From Actinomycetota bacterium (GTDB lineage Bacteria > Actinomycetota > Thermoleophilia > UBA2241), in assembly GCA_026392265.1 (NCBI GenBank), contig JAPLCL010000276.1:1-5609 (forward strand): a stretch of 5,609 nucleotides of DNA, in the 5' to 3' direction. The translations under genes were made by a program, and so were the position numbers. The notes under the pieces are model-generated. The model did not search any database. It worked only from the letters and a program-made list of their open reading frames with translations, and had not been told where the DNA came from. Positions 1 to 5,398 of this stretch are shown piece after piece. Every line of letters begins with the position of its first letter. The first letter of the stretch is position 1.

Positions 1-1
1 G

Positions 2-604
2 GGCAAAGTGACGAGCGCGCTCCGCAAAGTGAACGTCGGCGACACCGTGGGCTTCCGCGGTCCCTACGGCAACTGGTTCCCGGTGGACGACTGGAAGGGC
101 AAGGACGTCGTCTTCATCGCCGGCGGCATCGGCCTGGCACCGGTGCGCTGCGTCATCTGGAACGTGCTCGACCGCCGCGAGGACTTCGGCGACGTCACCA
201 TCGTGTACGGCGCCCGCTCGGTGGACGACCTGGTGTACAAGCGCGAGCTGGAAGAATGGGCCTCGCGCTCCGACGTCAAGATCGTGACGACCGTCGACCC
301 CGGCGGTCAGACTCCCGAGTGGACCGGGGAGGTCGGCTACGTCACGCCGGTCGTCGAGGCGACGGCGCCCAAGGCGCAGAACGCCGTCGCCGTGGTGTGC
401 GGCCCGCCGATCGTCGTCAAGCTCACGCTGCCGGTGCTCGAGAAGCTGGGTTTCACCGACGACGCCGTCTTCACCACGCTTGAGAACCGCATGAAGTGCG
501 GGCTCGGCAAGTGCGGCCGTTGCAACATCGGGCCCGTGTACGTCTGCAAGGACGGGCCCGTCTTCACCGCCGCCCAGCTCAAGGACCTCCCGGCCGAATA
601 CTGA
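2..604 (+). CDS. FAD/NAD(P)-binding electron-transfer subunit (AsrB / hydrogenase gamma / PyrK-like), 5' end missing
   Basis: The frame is open to the left edge, so this is the C-terminal ~200 residues of a protein that in this family is usually about 270-290 residues; the N-terminal FAD-binding barrel is mostly off-window. Numbering from the GTG at position 8, the end of the flavin domain is seen as GDTVGFRGPYG (11-21), the NAD(P)-binding loop as GGIGLAPVR (39-47), and the second nucleotide-binding signature as CGPP (131-134). A [2Fe-2S] motif C-x4-C-x2-C-x7-C lies at 164, 169, 172 and 180. Family members pass electrons between NAD(P)H, FAD and a 2Fe-2S centre in sulfhydrogenases, anaerobic sulfite reductase, Hdr-linked flavin complexes or dihydroorotate dehydrogenase. 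Which of these applies cannot be decided without the upstream genes. The GTG at 8 is not the real start: GGC AAA precede it in frame and the family fold needs more. No co-directional gene follows, so it is probably the last gene of its operon. Confidence 0.9.
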   Translation, partial: GKVTSALRKVNVGDTVGFRGPYGNWFPVDDWKGKDVVFIAGGIGLAPVRCVIWNVLDRREDFGDVTIVYGARSVDDLVYKRELEEWASRSDVKIVTTVDPGGQTPEWTGEVGYVTPVVEATAPKAQNAVAVVCGPPIVVKLTLPVLEKLGFTDDAVFTTLENRMKCGLGKCGRCNIGPVYVCKDGPVFTAAQLKDLPAEY

Positions 605-608
605 GCTT

Positions 609-628
609 CGGCGGGCTCTACGCCGCCG
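609..628 (+). terminator. Weak stem-loop after the electron-transfer gene
   Basis: CGGCGG (609-614) pairs with CCGCCG (623-628) around an 8-base loop, 4 bases past the TGA. There is no T-run, and short GC stems are common in DNA this rich in G and C, so this is only a candidate terminator. Its support is mainly position: the gene ends here and the next intact gene is on the other strand. Confidence 0.25.
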
Positions 629-651
629 TAGCGCGGCCCGTACCGAGGCCC

Positions 652-912
652 CTACAGCCGCCCTTCGACCAGCTGGGGATGCCGCCCTACCCAGCCGAGC
701 AGCGCCTCGAGAAGATCAGCGACGTCGCCGGCATGCTGCGTGCAGATCTCGCAGGACTCCTCGTCCGAGACTTCGTCGTAGAAGTGGACCAGCCGGTTGC
801 GGTAACCCGCCAGGCGCACGAGAAGCGCGCCCTGCGACTCGCCCAGCACCTGCGCCCGCGCGAGCGCGACGGCAAGAGGTTTGCGTGGGCGATACCTTCC
901 TGGCCCCTTCAC
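652..912 (-). pseudogene. Shortened HepT/DUF86 (HEPN-fold) ribonuclease-toxin-like gene
   Basis: An 86-residue frame runs from GTG at 912 to TAG at 652-654. Its middle carries the DUF86/HepT signature: RLAGYRNRLVHFYDEVSDEE (about 33-52), i.e. R-x4-H-x-Y, the HEPN RNase active-site pattern, followed by a C-terminal helix ending in LLGWV. Known HepT proteins are about 110-150 residues, with N-terminal helices that complete the four-helix bundle. Here the part before the motif is only about 32 residues, rich in Arg/Pro, and does not look like those helices. A TGA lies 8 codons upstream of the GTG, so the frame cannot be extended. HepT is normally encoded beside an MntA nucleotidyltransferase antitoxin that AMPylates the R-x4-H-x-Y tyrosine; none is adjacent. 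I call it a 5'-truncated remnant. A purine-rich AAGGGG 6 bases before the GTG means an expressed short HEPN protein is not excluded. Confidence 0.6.
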
Positions 913-963
913 GATCTGCCCCTTCCCCTGGCTTCAGGGTCTGCGCGGCCGTCGAGTCACCGG

Positions 964-1001
964 GCAGAGGCCCGCGGCCCGCACGGGCCGCGGGCCTCTG
1001 C
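964..1001 (-). terminator. 17-bp perfect stem-loop, terminator of the secreted-protein gene
   Basis: Arms 964-980 and 985-1001 are exact reverse complements over 17 bp, closing a 4-base loop (GCAC on + strand). On the - strand the hairpin begins 2 bases after the TGA (1004-1006) of the secreted-protein gene, the position expected for an intrinsic terminator. No U-tract follows on either side, as is frequent for strong GC-rich hairpins in high-GC bacteria. It also separates this gene from the HepT remnant downstream. Confidence 0.8.
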
Positions 1002-1003
1002 GC

Positions 1004-1501
1004 TCACTTCGTCCAGACCTTCCCGGCGTAGTTGGCCGCGCTGAGCGGCGTGTTGGTCGCGTCGACAAGGCTCACCCAGGTTCCCTCACCATGAACTCCA
1101 ATGAGTCCACCGGAACCACCCTTGATCGCCCACGTACCATCCATGAACAGCGACGTGATCGGCGACCAGTAGGTGATGTGCATGAACATGCGGCCACGTG
1201 CATGGCCGACCTTGCCAATGAAGGACACCGTGAGCGCCCCTCCCATGGACTGATCTGGCGTCTGGATGCCGGCAAAGTCGTCATGCGAGGTACCACGGAA
1301 GGTCCCCGTCCAGGTCGCTTCCTCGCTGCCGGTGAAGTACTGGCAGCCGCCTCCGACGTCCACGGGATTGAACCCCGTGTTTTCCCAGGTCCACGAACCC
1401 GACGCGCTTGTGGCCTTCCCCGCGCCTGCGATCGGCGTCAGGCTCATGGTCAGGACCACGGCGACGCACACGAGCAGTGCTACCGATCCTACCTTCGTCA
1501 T
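1004..1501 (-). CDS. Small secreted beta-rich protein (possibly DUF3224 / lipocalin-like barrel), function unknown
   Basis: This 165-residue protein starts MTKVGSVALLVCVAVVLTM, a charged N-terminus plus a hydrophobic core, and has a plausible signal-peptidase site near residues 25-27 (AGA), so it should be exported. The mature part is rich in Gly, Thr, Ser and Trp with alternating hydrophobic residues (for example GSWTWENTGF 35-44, ATWTGTFRGT 62-71, GTWAIKGGSGGLIGVHGEGT 122-141), which suggests an all-beta barrel. The late GSGGL-GVHGEG segment recalls the glycine-rich end of DUF3224/allene-oxide-cyclase-like barrels, but that is an impression and not an assignment. There is one cysteine in the mature chain (53). 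The ATG at 1501 is preceded by a purine-rich GAGAGGAGACGAGG stretch serving as ribosome binding site. It lies 63 bp after the broken exported-protein gene on the same strand, probably once co-transcribed, and ends at the strong hairpin. No enzyme motif is seen. Confidence 0.75.
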   Translation of the reverse strand: MTKVGSVALLVCVAVVLTMSLTPIAGAGKATSASGSWTWENTGFNPVDVGGGCQYFTGSEEATWTGTFRGTSHDDFAGIQTPDQSMGGALTVSFIGKVGHARGRMFMHITYWSPITSLFMDGTWAIKGGSGGLIGVHGEGTWVSLVDATNTPLSAANYAGKVWTK

Positions 1502-1564
1502 CGTCCTCGTCTCCTCTCACATTCAGGGCGCTACCTTCTGCGCTTGCGGCGGCCGGTCAGGCCA

Positions 1565-1925
1565 TTACTGGACCGTGAAGTTGTAGGTGTATGGACTAGC
1601 GGCGTTTCACTCACTCGCCGGTATGACGTCAGGCTTCTTCGAACTGCCGTACGGCAGTTCGAAGTTCAGGTGCGGCGCCAGGAAGGCCCAGGTGCCCGTG
1701 CCTCTGTATGTGCCCGGAGGCAACGTGCCCACACGGCGCGTCCACGTCGCCGGTGTCAGGGTTCAGGGCGACCCCCTCTCAGCAGGTCGGGTCCTATCCA
1801 CCCCAGGGACAGACATTGGCGTTGCCGGGCTGCATGTCGCTGAAGTAGTCGGCGGTCACCGGCGCCGCGAGCAATCCCAGACAGGCGGCGGCGAGCACCA
1901 AGACAAGAAGAAGCTTCTTCGTCAT
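1565..1925 (-). pseudogene. Broken gene for a small exported protein (frameshifted, with in-frame stop)
   Basis: From ATG at 1925 the - strand encodes MTKKLLLVLVLAAACLGLL..., a clean signal peptide ending APVTA, then about 18 residues before TAG at 1794-1796 (43 residues in all). The ribosome binding site is good (AAGGA, 5 bases plus TCTCC before ATG). After the stop, a different frame (shifted by one base) reads as protein-like sequence from 1762: TLTPATWTRRVGTLPPGTYR, then GTGTWAFLAPHLNFELPYGS, then SKKPDVIPASE, a TGA at 1607-1609, and in the same frame NAASPYTYNFTVQ and TAA at 1565-1567. That downstream frame is itself closed by TGA at 1763-1765, so at least two lesions lie between about 1806 and 1763, plus the nonsense codon. 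An ancestral product of about 115-120 residues is inferred, a Gly/Thr/aromatic-rich secreted protein of unknown function. The alternative is assembly error or a genuine 43-residue peptide. Confidence 0.6.
1637..1664. repeat. 28-bp perfect palindrome without spacer
   Basis: Bases 1637-1650 (CTTCGAACTGCCGT) are followed immediately by their exact reverse complement, 1651-1664. The symmetry stops at both ends (T1636 and T1665 do not pair). It sits inside the C-terminal coding part of the broken secreted gene, where the - strand reads as NFELPYGSSK. Perfect symmetry over 14 bp per arm with no loop is more like a dimeric-protein binding site or a recombination product than a terminator. Confidence 0.9.
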
Positions 1926-2142
1926 GGAGATCCTTCTCAAGTGCGGGAGTGCGGCGCGCCCCTGTCGGCGCACCTGCGTCGGTCCCCCAAGCTGCTGTGG
2001 AATAGGCCCCTCCTTCCGTCACGCATCGATGTGGCAGCGACGCGGGCCCGCGCTCCGACCCGCGAGGCACTCTTGAAGCCAGGCGCCGCCTAGCGAGGTG
2101 CCCCTTCACCAAGCCAGTCTTTACCGCCGGCGCTCGCCAGTC

Positions 2143-2161
2143 CTCACCCCATGCGGGTGAG
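2143..2161. repeat. Inverted repeat CTCACCC-N5-GGGTGAG
   Basis: CTCACCC (2143-2149) and GGGTGAG (2155-2161) are exact reverse complements around CATGC. It is in the divergent intergenic region, about 220 bp upstream of the broken exported-protein gene and nearly 480 bp upstream of htrA. It could be an operator half-site pair or a weak hairpin; no T-run follows on either strand. Confidence 0.4.
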
Positions 2162-2510
2162 ACGGCCGACACAGATGCCCGCTGCACATGGTGCTCGCGG
2201 ACTCTCAGAAAGCACGAAGACCGGCCCGCGGGCCGAGTTCACCAGTGCCCCCCCGCCGGACTGTGGTGGCCGCACTGATACGTCCGGCGGATCACGGCCT
2301 CCCGTGTGCAGTGCTGCGCGTATCAAGAGTCTCGTAGCGTGACGGTGTGCTCCCGCGAGGTGATGAGGTCAAGCGTTTGGGGACGGCGGGGGACATGCAA
2401 CAGGAGGCCGCGGAGGAGATCGACGCGGGGCTGGCTCCGGCCCGGCCGGGGCCGTGAAAAGTCCGTGAGGGCGTCGGACCGGGGGTCGAATCTCGGGCGA
2501 GGCTCCTGGT

Positions 2511-2540
2511 CTTGGATCGCCTCCGCCCGCCGGATCCAAG
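2511..2540. repeat. Inverted repeat CTTGGATC-N14-GATCCAAG upstream of htrA
   Basis: Arms 2511-2518 and 2533-2540 match over 8 bp around a 14-base GC-rich spacer, ending about 95 bp before the htrA start. The AT content of the arms stands out from the surroundings, so a protein-binding operator is more plausible than a terminator. Two further short hairpins (2438-2454, stem CGGCCC; 2461-2479, stem GTCCG) lie just upstream. Confidence 0.45.
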
Positions 2541-2624
2541 CCCGCGGGTGATAGCATCGTCGTCGTTAGAGGACGTCGCCGCCGATGCTCCCGGCGACGG
2601 TCGCGTGCCCGCCGGGAGCATGCT

Positions 2625-2630
2625 GGAGGT
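2625..2630 (+). promoter_or_regulatory. Ribosome binding site GGAGGT that fixes the htrA start
   Basis: GGAGGT lies 5 bases before ATG 2636. The same frame is open upstream to an ATG at 2585, but that would add 17 residues (MLPATVACPPG...) in front of a normal membrane anchor and has no comparable site, so the ATG at 2636 is chosen. Confidence 0.8.
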
Positions 2631-2635
2631 CCGTC

Positions 2636-3808
2636 ATGGCCAAATCATCGTCGAGGATCGGCGTGTTCATCGCCGGTATGCTTGTCGCCGTCCTCGTTCT
2701 CGTCCTCCTCATGGTGGTCGGCGTGCTGCCGGTCAAGACCGCGCAGACCACTTCCGCCGCTGATGCGGCCGGCGAGCTGACGCCGCTGCAGATCTACCAG
2801 CAGGAAGGCGCCGGCGTCGTGGAGGTCCTCGCGAGCTTTGGCGGAGACGGCTCGGGCTCGCCGTCGGCGCCGTCGTACCCATCGGGGCAAGGGCTGGGTA
2901 CAGGCTTCCTGGTCTCGAGCGACGGTTACATCCTCACCAACGACCACGTCATCACCAACAGCGGTCAGGTGGCGAACGCTGTCGTAGTCGTGTTCAAGAG
3001 CCGGGACGCCTCGGACGCCGACGGCACGCGCGTCAAAGCGACCGTCATCGGTGGCGACGCGGCCACCGATGTGGCTCTGCTCAAGATCGATCCGAGTCAG
3101 GCGCCTGTGCTTCATCCACTGGCACTGGCTGACTCGACCAAGGTACAGGTGGGCGAGCCCGTGGTCGCCATCGGCAGCCCATTGGGGCTCTCCTTCTCGT
3201 TGAGCTCAGGCATCGTCTCGGCCACCGACCGCACCTTGCGGTCCCCAACCGGCGCGGTGATCTCCGGGGGCATCCAGACAGACGCCGCCATCAACACGGG
3301 GAACTCCGGCGGCCCGCTCATCGACTCGTCGGGCAAGGTCATCGGTATCAATACGATGATCGCCTCAAGTTCCGGTGGCAGCCAGGGGCTCGGGTTCGCG
3401 GTGCCGAGCAACACCGCCCTCGACGTCATGGATCGACTCAAGACCGGCGGCACCGCAGGCGACGCCTACCTCGGCGTGTCGGGCCAGACGCTCAACGCCG
3501 ACCTCGCCTCTGCCCTCGGGGTGAGCGTGAGCCAGGGCGTCCTCGTGGCGGACGTTGCCAGCGGCAGCCCGGCCGCGATGGCCGGTATCATCGGCGGCGA
3601 CCGGCAGATCGTGATCCAGGGTCAGACCTATCTGACCGGCGGCGACGTGATCCAGGCGATCGACGGCGAGGCCGTCGCCAGCGCCGAGGACCTGGTCGCC
3701 GTCATCAGCCGGCACAAGCCCGGCGACACCATCACGCTCACCGTGGTGAGAGGCGGGCAGACGAAGCAGGTGCCGGCGACGCTCACGGAGCGGCCCAGCG
3801 GCGCCTGA
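2636..3808 (+). CDS. htrA: Membrane-anchored HtrA/DegP-family serine protease with one PDZ domain
   Basis: The 390-residue protein (MAKSSSRIGVFIAGMLV...) has an N-terminal hydrophobic segment at about 9-31 that acts as a signal anchor, placing the rest outside the membrane. A low-complexity Gly/Ser/Pro linker (about 69-85) leads into the S1C trypsin-fold protease. The catalytic triad is visible: His104 in TNDHVI, Asp145 in TDVALLK and Ser224 in GNSGGPL. AIGSPLGL (178-185) and GLGFAVPS (261-268) are further family landmarks. A single C-terminal PDZ domain covers about 278-385 (AYLGV..., GGDVIQAIDGEAV..., KPGDTITLTVVRGG). Length and layout match one-PDZ actinobacterial/DegS-like members. HtrA proteins degrade or refold damaged envelope proteins and some cleave anti-sigma factors. 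An unusual touch is the stretch IIGGDRQIVIQGQTYLTGGD (328-347) before the PDZ core motif. The next gene starts 24 bp after the TGA, so the two are likely co-transcribed. Confidence 0.95.
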   Translation: MAKSSSRIGVFIAGMLVAVLVLVLLMVVGVLPVKTAQTTSAADAAGELTPLQIYQQEGAGVVEVLASFGGDGSGSPSAPSYPSGQGLGTGFLVSSDGYILTNDHVITNSGQVANAVVVVFKSRDASDADGTRVKATVIGGDAATDVALLKIDPSQAPVLHPLALADSTKVQVGEPVVAIGSPLGLSFSLSSGIVSATDRTLRSPTGAVISGGIQTDAAINTGNSGGPLIDSSGKVIGINTMIASSSGGSQGLGFAVPSNTALDVMDRLKTGGTAGDAYLGVSGQTLNADLASALGVSVSQGVLVADVASGSPAAMAGIIGGDRQIVIQGQTYLTGGDVIQAIDGEAVASAEDLVAVISRHKPGDTITLTVVRGGQTKQVPATLTERPSGA

Positions 3809-3832
3809 TCGCGACCTTGGGAGGACGCAGCG

Positions 3833-4804
3833 GTGAGCCAGGATGAAGCACGACGAAGCGACGCCGCAACACCGACGATGGCAGCTGTCGCCGCTGTCGT
3901 CGGCGCGCCCGAGTTCGTCCTCCCGTGGCTCGACCGCTTCTACGACGGCGAGGATGTCGAGCTGCTCCTGGCTGTCGGCCGCCCGGGCGAGGGCGACGAC
4001 GCTCCGGCCGGTCTCGCAAGCGTCGAGCCGCAGCGTCTCGAGCGCGGCGTGCGCCGCGCCGTGCTCGACCGCGACGAGCGGGGCGCGTACGCGCCCGCCT
4101 CTTTCGCCGACCGCCTGGACATCTGCGCGATGTTCGGGGGCTGGCGCGACATTCCCGACGACGTGCGCCGGCGCTTGGCCGACTGGGCGACGGACGACTA
4201 TGCCGCCTCGGTGCGCGACGACCTCGAGGCGCTGAAGTCGGGCGCTCGATACGACTTGCGCGAAATCGACTACACGTATCTCCTCCTGCCCGAGGCGGAG
4301 GCCGTCATCGCCGCCGAGGAGCACGTCTACCTGTGGCCCTGCGATTGCCGGGCGATCGTCGGCGGGTGCGACAAGCCCGTGGACGTCTGCCTGCGCTTCG
4401 ACAACGATCGCGGCCTTGGCTTGGAGATCTCGAACGAGCGCGCCGTCGAGATCTTGCGCGAGACTGACGTTGCCGGCCTCACGCACACCGACTACCTGGG
4501 CCGCAGCGCCGGCGACAAGCACGCCATCTGCAACTGCTGCACCGACTGCTGCTTCCCGCATCGGGCAGCGTCGCTGCTGGACGCCGAAAGCGTGTGGCCG
4601 CGCCGCCGTCACCTTGCCGTCATCGACTTCGAGGAGTGCACGCAGTGCGGCACCTGCGCCGAACGCTGCCCGTTCGCCGCCATCACGATGAGCGCCGACG
4701 ACGAGCCGCTGGTCGGGGCCGCCACGTGCCGCGGCTGCGGGTTGTGCTCAACCGGCTGCCCCGCCGAAACCATCGCCATGCAGCCGCTCGCCGCTCCAGC
4801 CTGA
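3833..4804 (+). CDS. 4Fe-4S binding protein: novel-looking cysteine-rich domain plus C-terminal 2x[4Fe-4S] ferredoxin domain
   Basis: This 323-residue protein has 18 cysteines. An N-terminal region (1-165) without metal motifs is mostly helical and includes WLDRFYDGEDVELLLAVG (32-49), which could be a winged-helix-like or partner-binding part. A middle domain has C170-x-C172-x6-C179-x6-C186 (WPCDCRAIVGGCDKPVDVCL), then C233-x-CC-x2-CC240 (ICNCCTDCC). The C-terminus is a bacterial-type two-cluster ferredoxin: C269-x2-C-x2-C-x3-CP and C299-x2-C-x2-C-x3-CP, each normally ligating a 4Fe-4S cluster. Known relatives are uncharacterised Fe-S proteins of anaerobes; the role is presumably electron transfer to an unknown partner, in the cytoplasm, since no signal peptide is seen. 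The GTG start at 3833 has GGGAGGA 7 bases upstream. An ATG at codon 16 lies before the conserved part and has no better site. The gene is co-directional with htrA (24-bp gap) and convergent with the nucleotidyltransferase gene 27 bp away. Confidence 0.9.
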   Translation: MSQDEARRSDAATPTMAAVAAVVGAPEFVLPWLDRFYDGEDVELLLAVGRPGEGDDAPAGLASVEPQRLERGVRRAVLDRDERGAYAPASFADRLDICAMFGGWRDIPDDVRRRLADWATDDYAASVRDDLEALKSGARYDLREIDYTYLLLPEAEAVIAAEEHVYLWPCDCRAIVGGCDKPVDVCLRFDNDRGLGLEISNERAVEILRETDVAGLTHTDYLGRSAGDKHAICNCCTDCCFPHRAASLLDAESVWPRRRHLAVIDFEECTQCGTCAERCPFAAITMSADDEPLVGAATCRGCGLCSTGCPAETIAMQPLAAPA

Positions 4805-4831
4805 GCGGGACGACGCACGGAGGCGCACGAT

Positions 4832-5398
4832 TCAGCCGGCCCGCGCCGACTCGCGGACCGGCGCCAGAGCGGCCGTCACCTCCAGCCGCACCGCCCACTC
4901 GTCAAGATACCCCTCGTCCAGCGATCCGGCCTGCAGCTCATAGACCCGCACGGCGTCGCCCAGCTGCTGCTCGGTCCCTCCCGCCTTCGCCGACCAGCGG
5001 AGCTTCATCAGGATGGTGTCCTCCGGCGCCGAGACGCTGAGCGGGAGTCCGAGCGCCTCGACCTGCAGGCGGCGCGCGAAGCGTTTGCAGTCGAACGGAT
5101 CGTCGGACAGCAACCGGAAGCCGGCCTTGTCTCCCGATGAAGAGTCGATGAGGTTGAACAGGGTGCGGCGGCGCGCGGCGTCTCTGACGGCATGCTCGTC
5201 GAGGTGGTGCTCCGGAGCAGACAGCGCCCGCATCACGCGCGCGACGTCGGCCACCGCGATGTCGACCACAAGGTCGATATCGTGGGTTGCCCGCGGCTCG
5301 CCTTGGAGACTCGAGACCAGCGACCCCGTCAGCATGTAGGAGATGCCGGCCCCGTCCAATGCTTCGACGATACGCGTTAGGAGGGCCTGTTGTGACAC
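4832..5398 (-). CDS. AbiEii-like nucleotidyltransferase (MNT superfamily), toxin-antitoxin-type
   Basis: The 188-residue protein shows the polymerase-beta-type nucleotidyltransferase core: GS at 25-26 (YMLTGSLVSS), then the RATHDIDLVV block with metal-binding Asp40 and Asp42, and a possible third acidic residue at Asp85. The segment PEDTILMKLRW and the later QLGDAVRVYELQ are typical of AbiEii/DUF6036-like proteins, which carry this pattern after the core. Family enzymes transfer a nucleotide to RNA (often tRNA) or protein targets and act as toxins, antitoxins or abortive-infection effectors; the substrate here is unknown. The GTG at 5398 is chosen because it puts 21 residues before YMLTGS, as in relatives. 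The frame continues upstream to the window edge, but that part is the shadow of the small gene. The start overlaps the small upstream gene by 22 bp, so translation is probably coupled. Its own Shine-Dalgarno is poor (GGAG only 2 bases away), consistent with coupling. Confidence 0.85.
   Translation of the reverse strand: MSQQALLTRIVEALDGAGISYMLTGSLVSSLQGEPRATHDIDLVVDIAVADVARVMRALSAPEHHLDEHAVRDAARRRTLFNLIDSSSGDKAGFRLLSDDPFDCKRFARRLQVEALGLPLSVSAPEDTILMKLRWSAKAGGTEQQLGDAVRVYELQAGSLDEGYLDEWAVRLEVTAALAPVRESARAG

Larger units (their letters stand above)
1926..2635. other. Intergenic region of about 710 bp without a convincing gene
   Basis: It lies between two divergent units: the exported-protein genes on the - strand and htrA on the + strand, so both promoters should be here. 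Reading frames present on both strands are Arg/Pro/Ser-rich with no motifs, as expected for chance frames in high-GC DNA. A 20-codon frame starting at ATG 2395 (MQQEAAEEIDAGLAPARPGP) has no good ribosome binding site and is not called. What can be seen are inverted repeats: 2041-2052 (CGCGGGCCCGCG), 2143-2161, 2222-2235 (CGGCCCGCGGGCCG), 2438-2454, 2461-2479 and 2511-2540. A possible extended -10 (TGATAGCAT, 2549-2557) lies about 80 bp before htrA, but no convincing -35 is at 17 bp. Confidence 0.55.

Noticed and set aside
1607..1609. TGA in the broken exported gene as selenocysteine or tryptophan recoding
   Set aside because: Other genes in the window use TGA as stop, no SECIS-like hairpin directly follows, and the same gene has additional frame damage.
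1637..1664. Palindrome as an actinobacterial LexA (SOS) box
   Set aside because: It contains CGAAC and GTTCG, but they are 12 bases apart and not 4, so it does not fit the known SOS box.
881..1843. 320-codon frame on the + strand
   Set aside because: Arg-rich with no domains, antisense to a protein with a clear signal peptide and across the terminator hairpin.
1756..2187. 143-codon frame on the - strand overlapping the exported-protein gene start
   Set aside because: Arg/Ala/Gly-rich and motif-free; the overlapping frame has the signal peptide and the ribosome binding site.
2480..2505. tRNA-like T-arm (GGGGGTCGAATCTC)
   Set aside because: The T-loop lacks one T, and no acceptor, D-arm or anticodon stem can be folded in the preceding 60 bases.
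2151..2621. Several frames of 60-110 codons on both strands between the divergent units
   Set aside because: Composition is Arg/Pro/Ser-rich, no recognisable motif, no good ribosome binding sites, and they overlap each other.
2585..2635. Upstream ATG extending htrA by 17 residues
   Set aside because: The added residues precede a normal membrane anchor, and the GGAGGT at 2625-2630 is ideally spaced for ATG 2636.
3365..4612. Long reading frame (415 codons) on the - strand across the end of htrA and the Fe-S gene
   Set aside because: It is antisense to two clearly recognisable proteins, is Ala/Arg/Val/His-rich without motifs and has no ribosome binding site; a usual by-product of GC-rich coding DNA.
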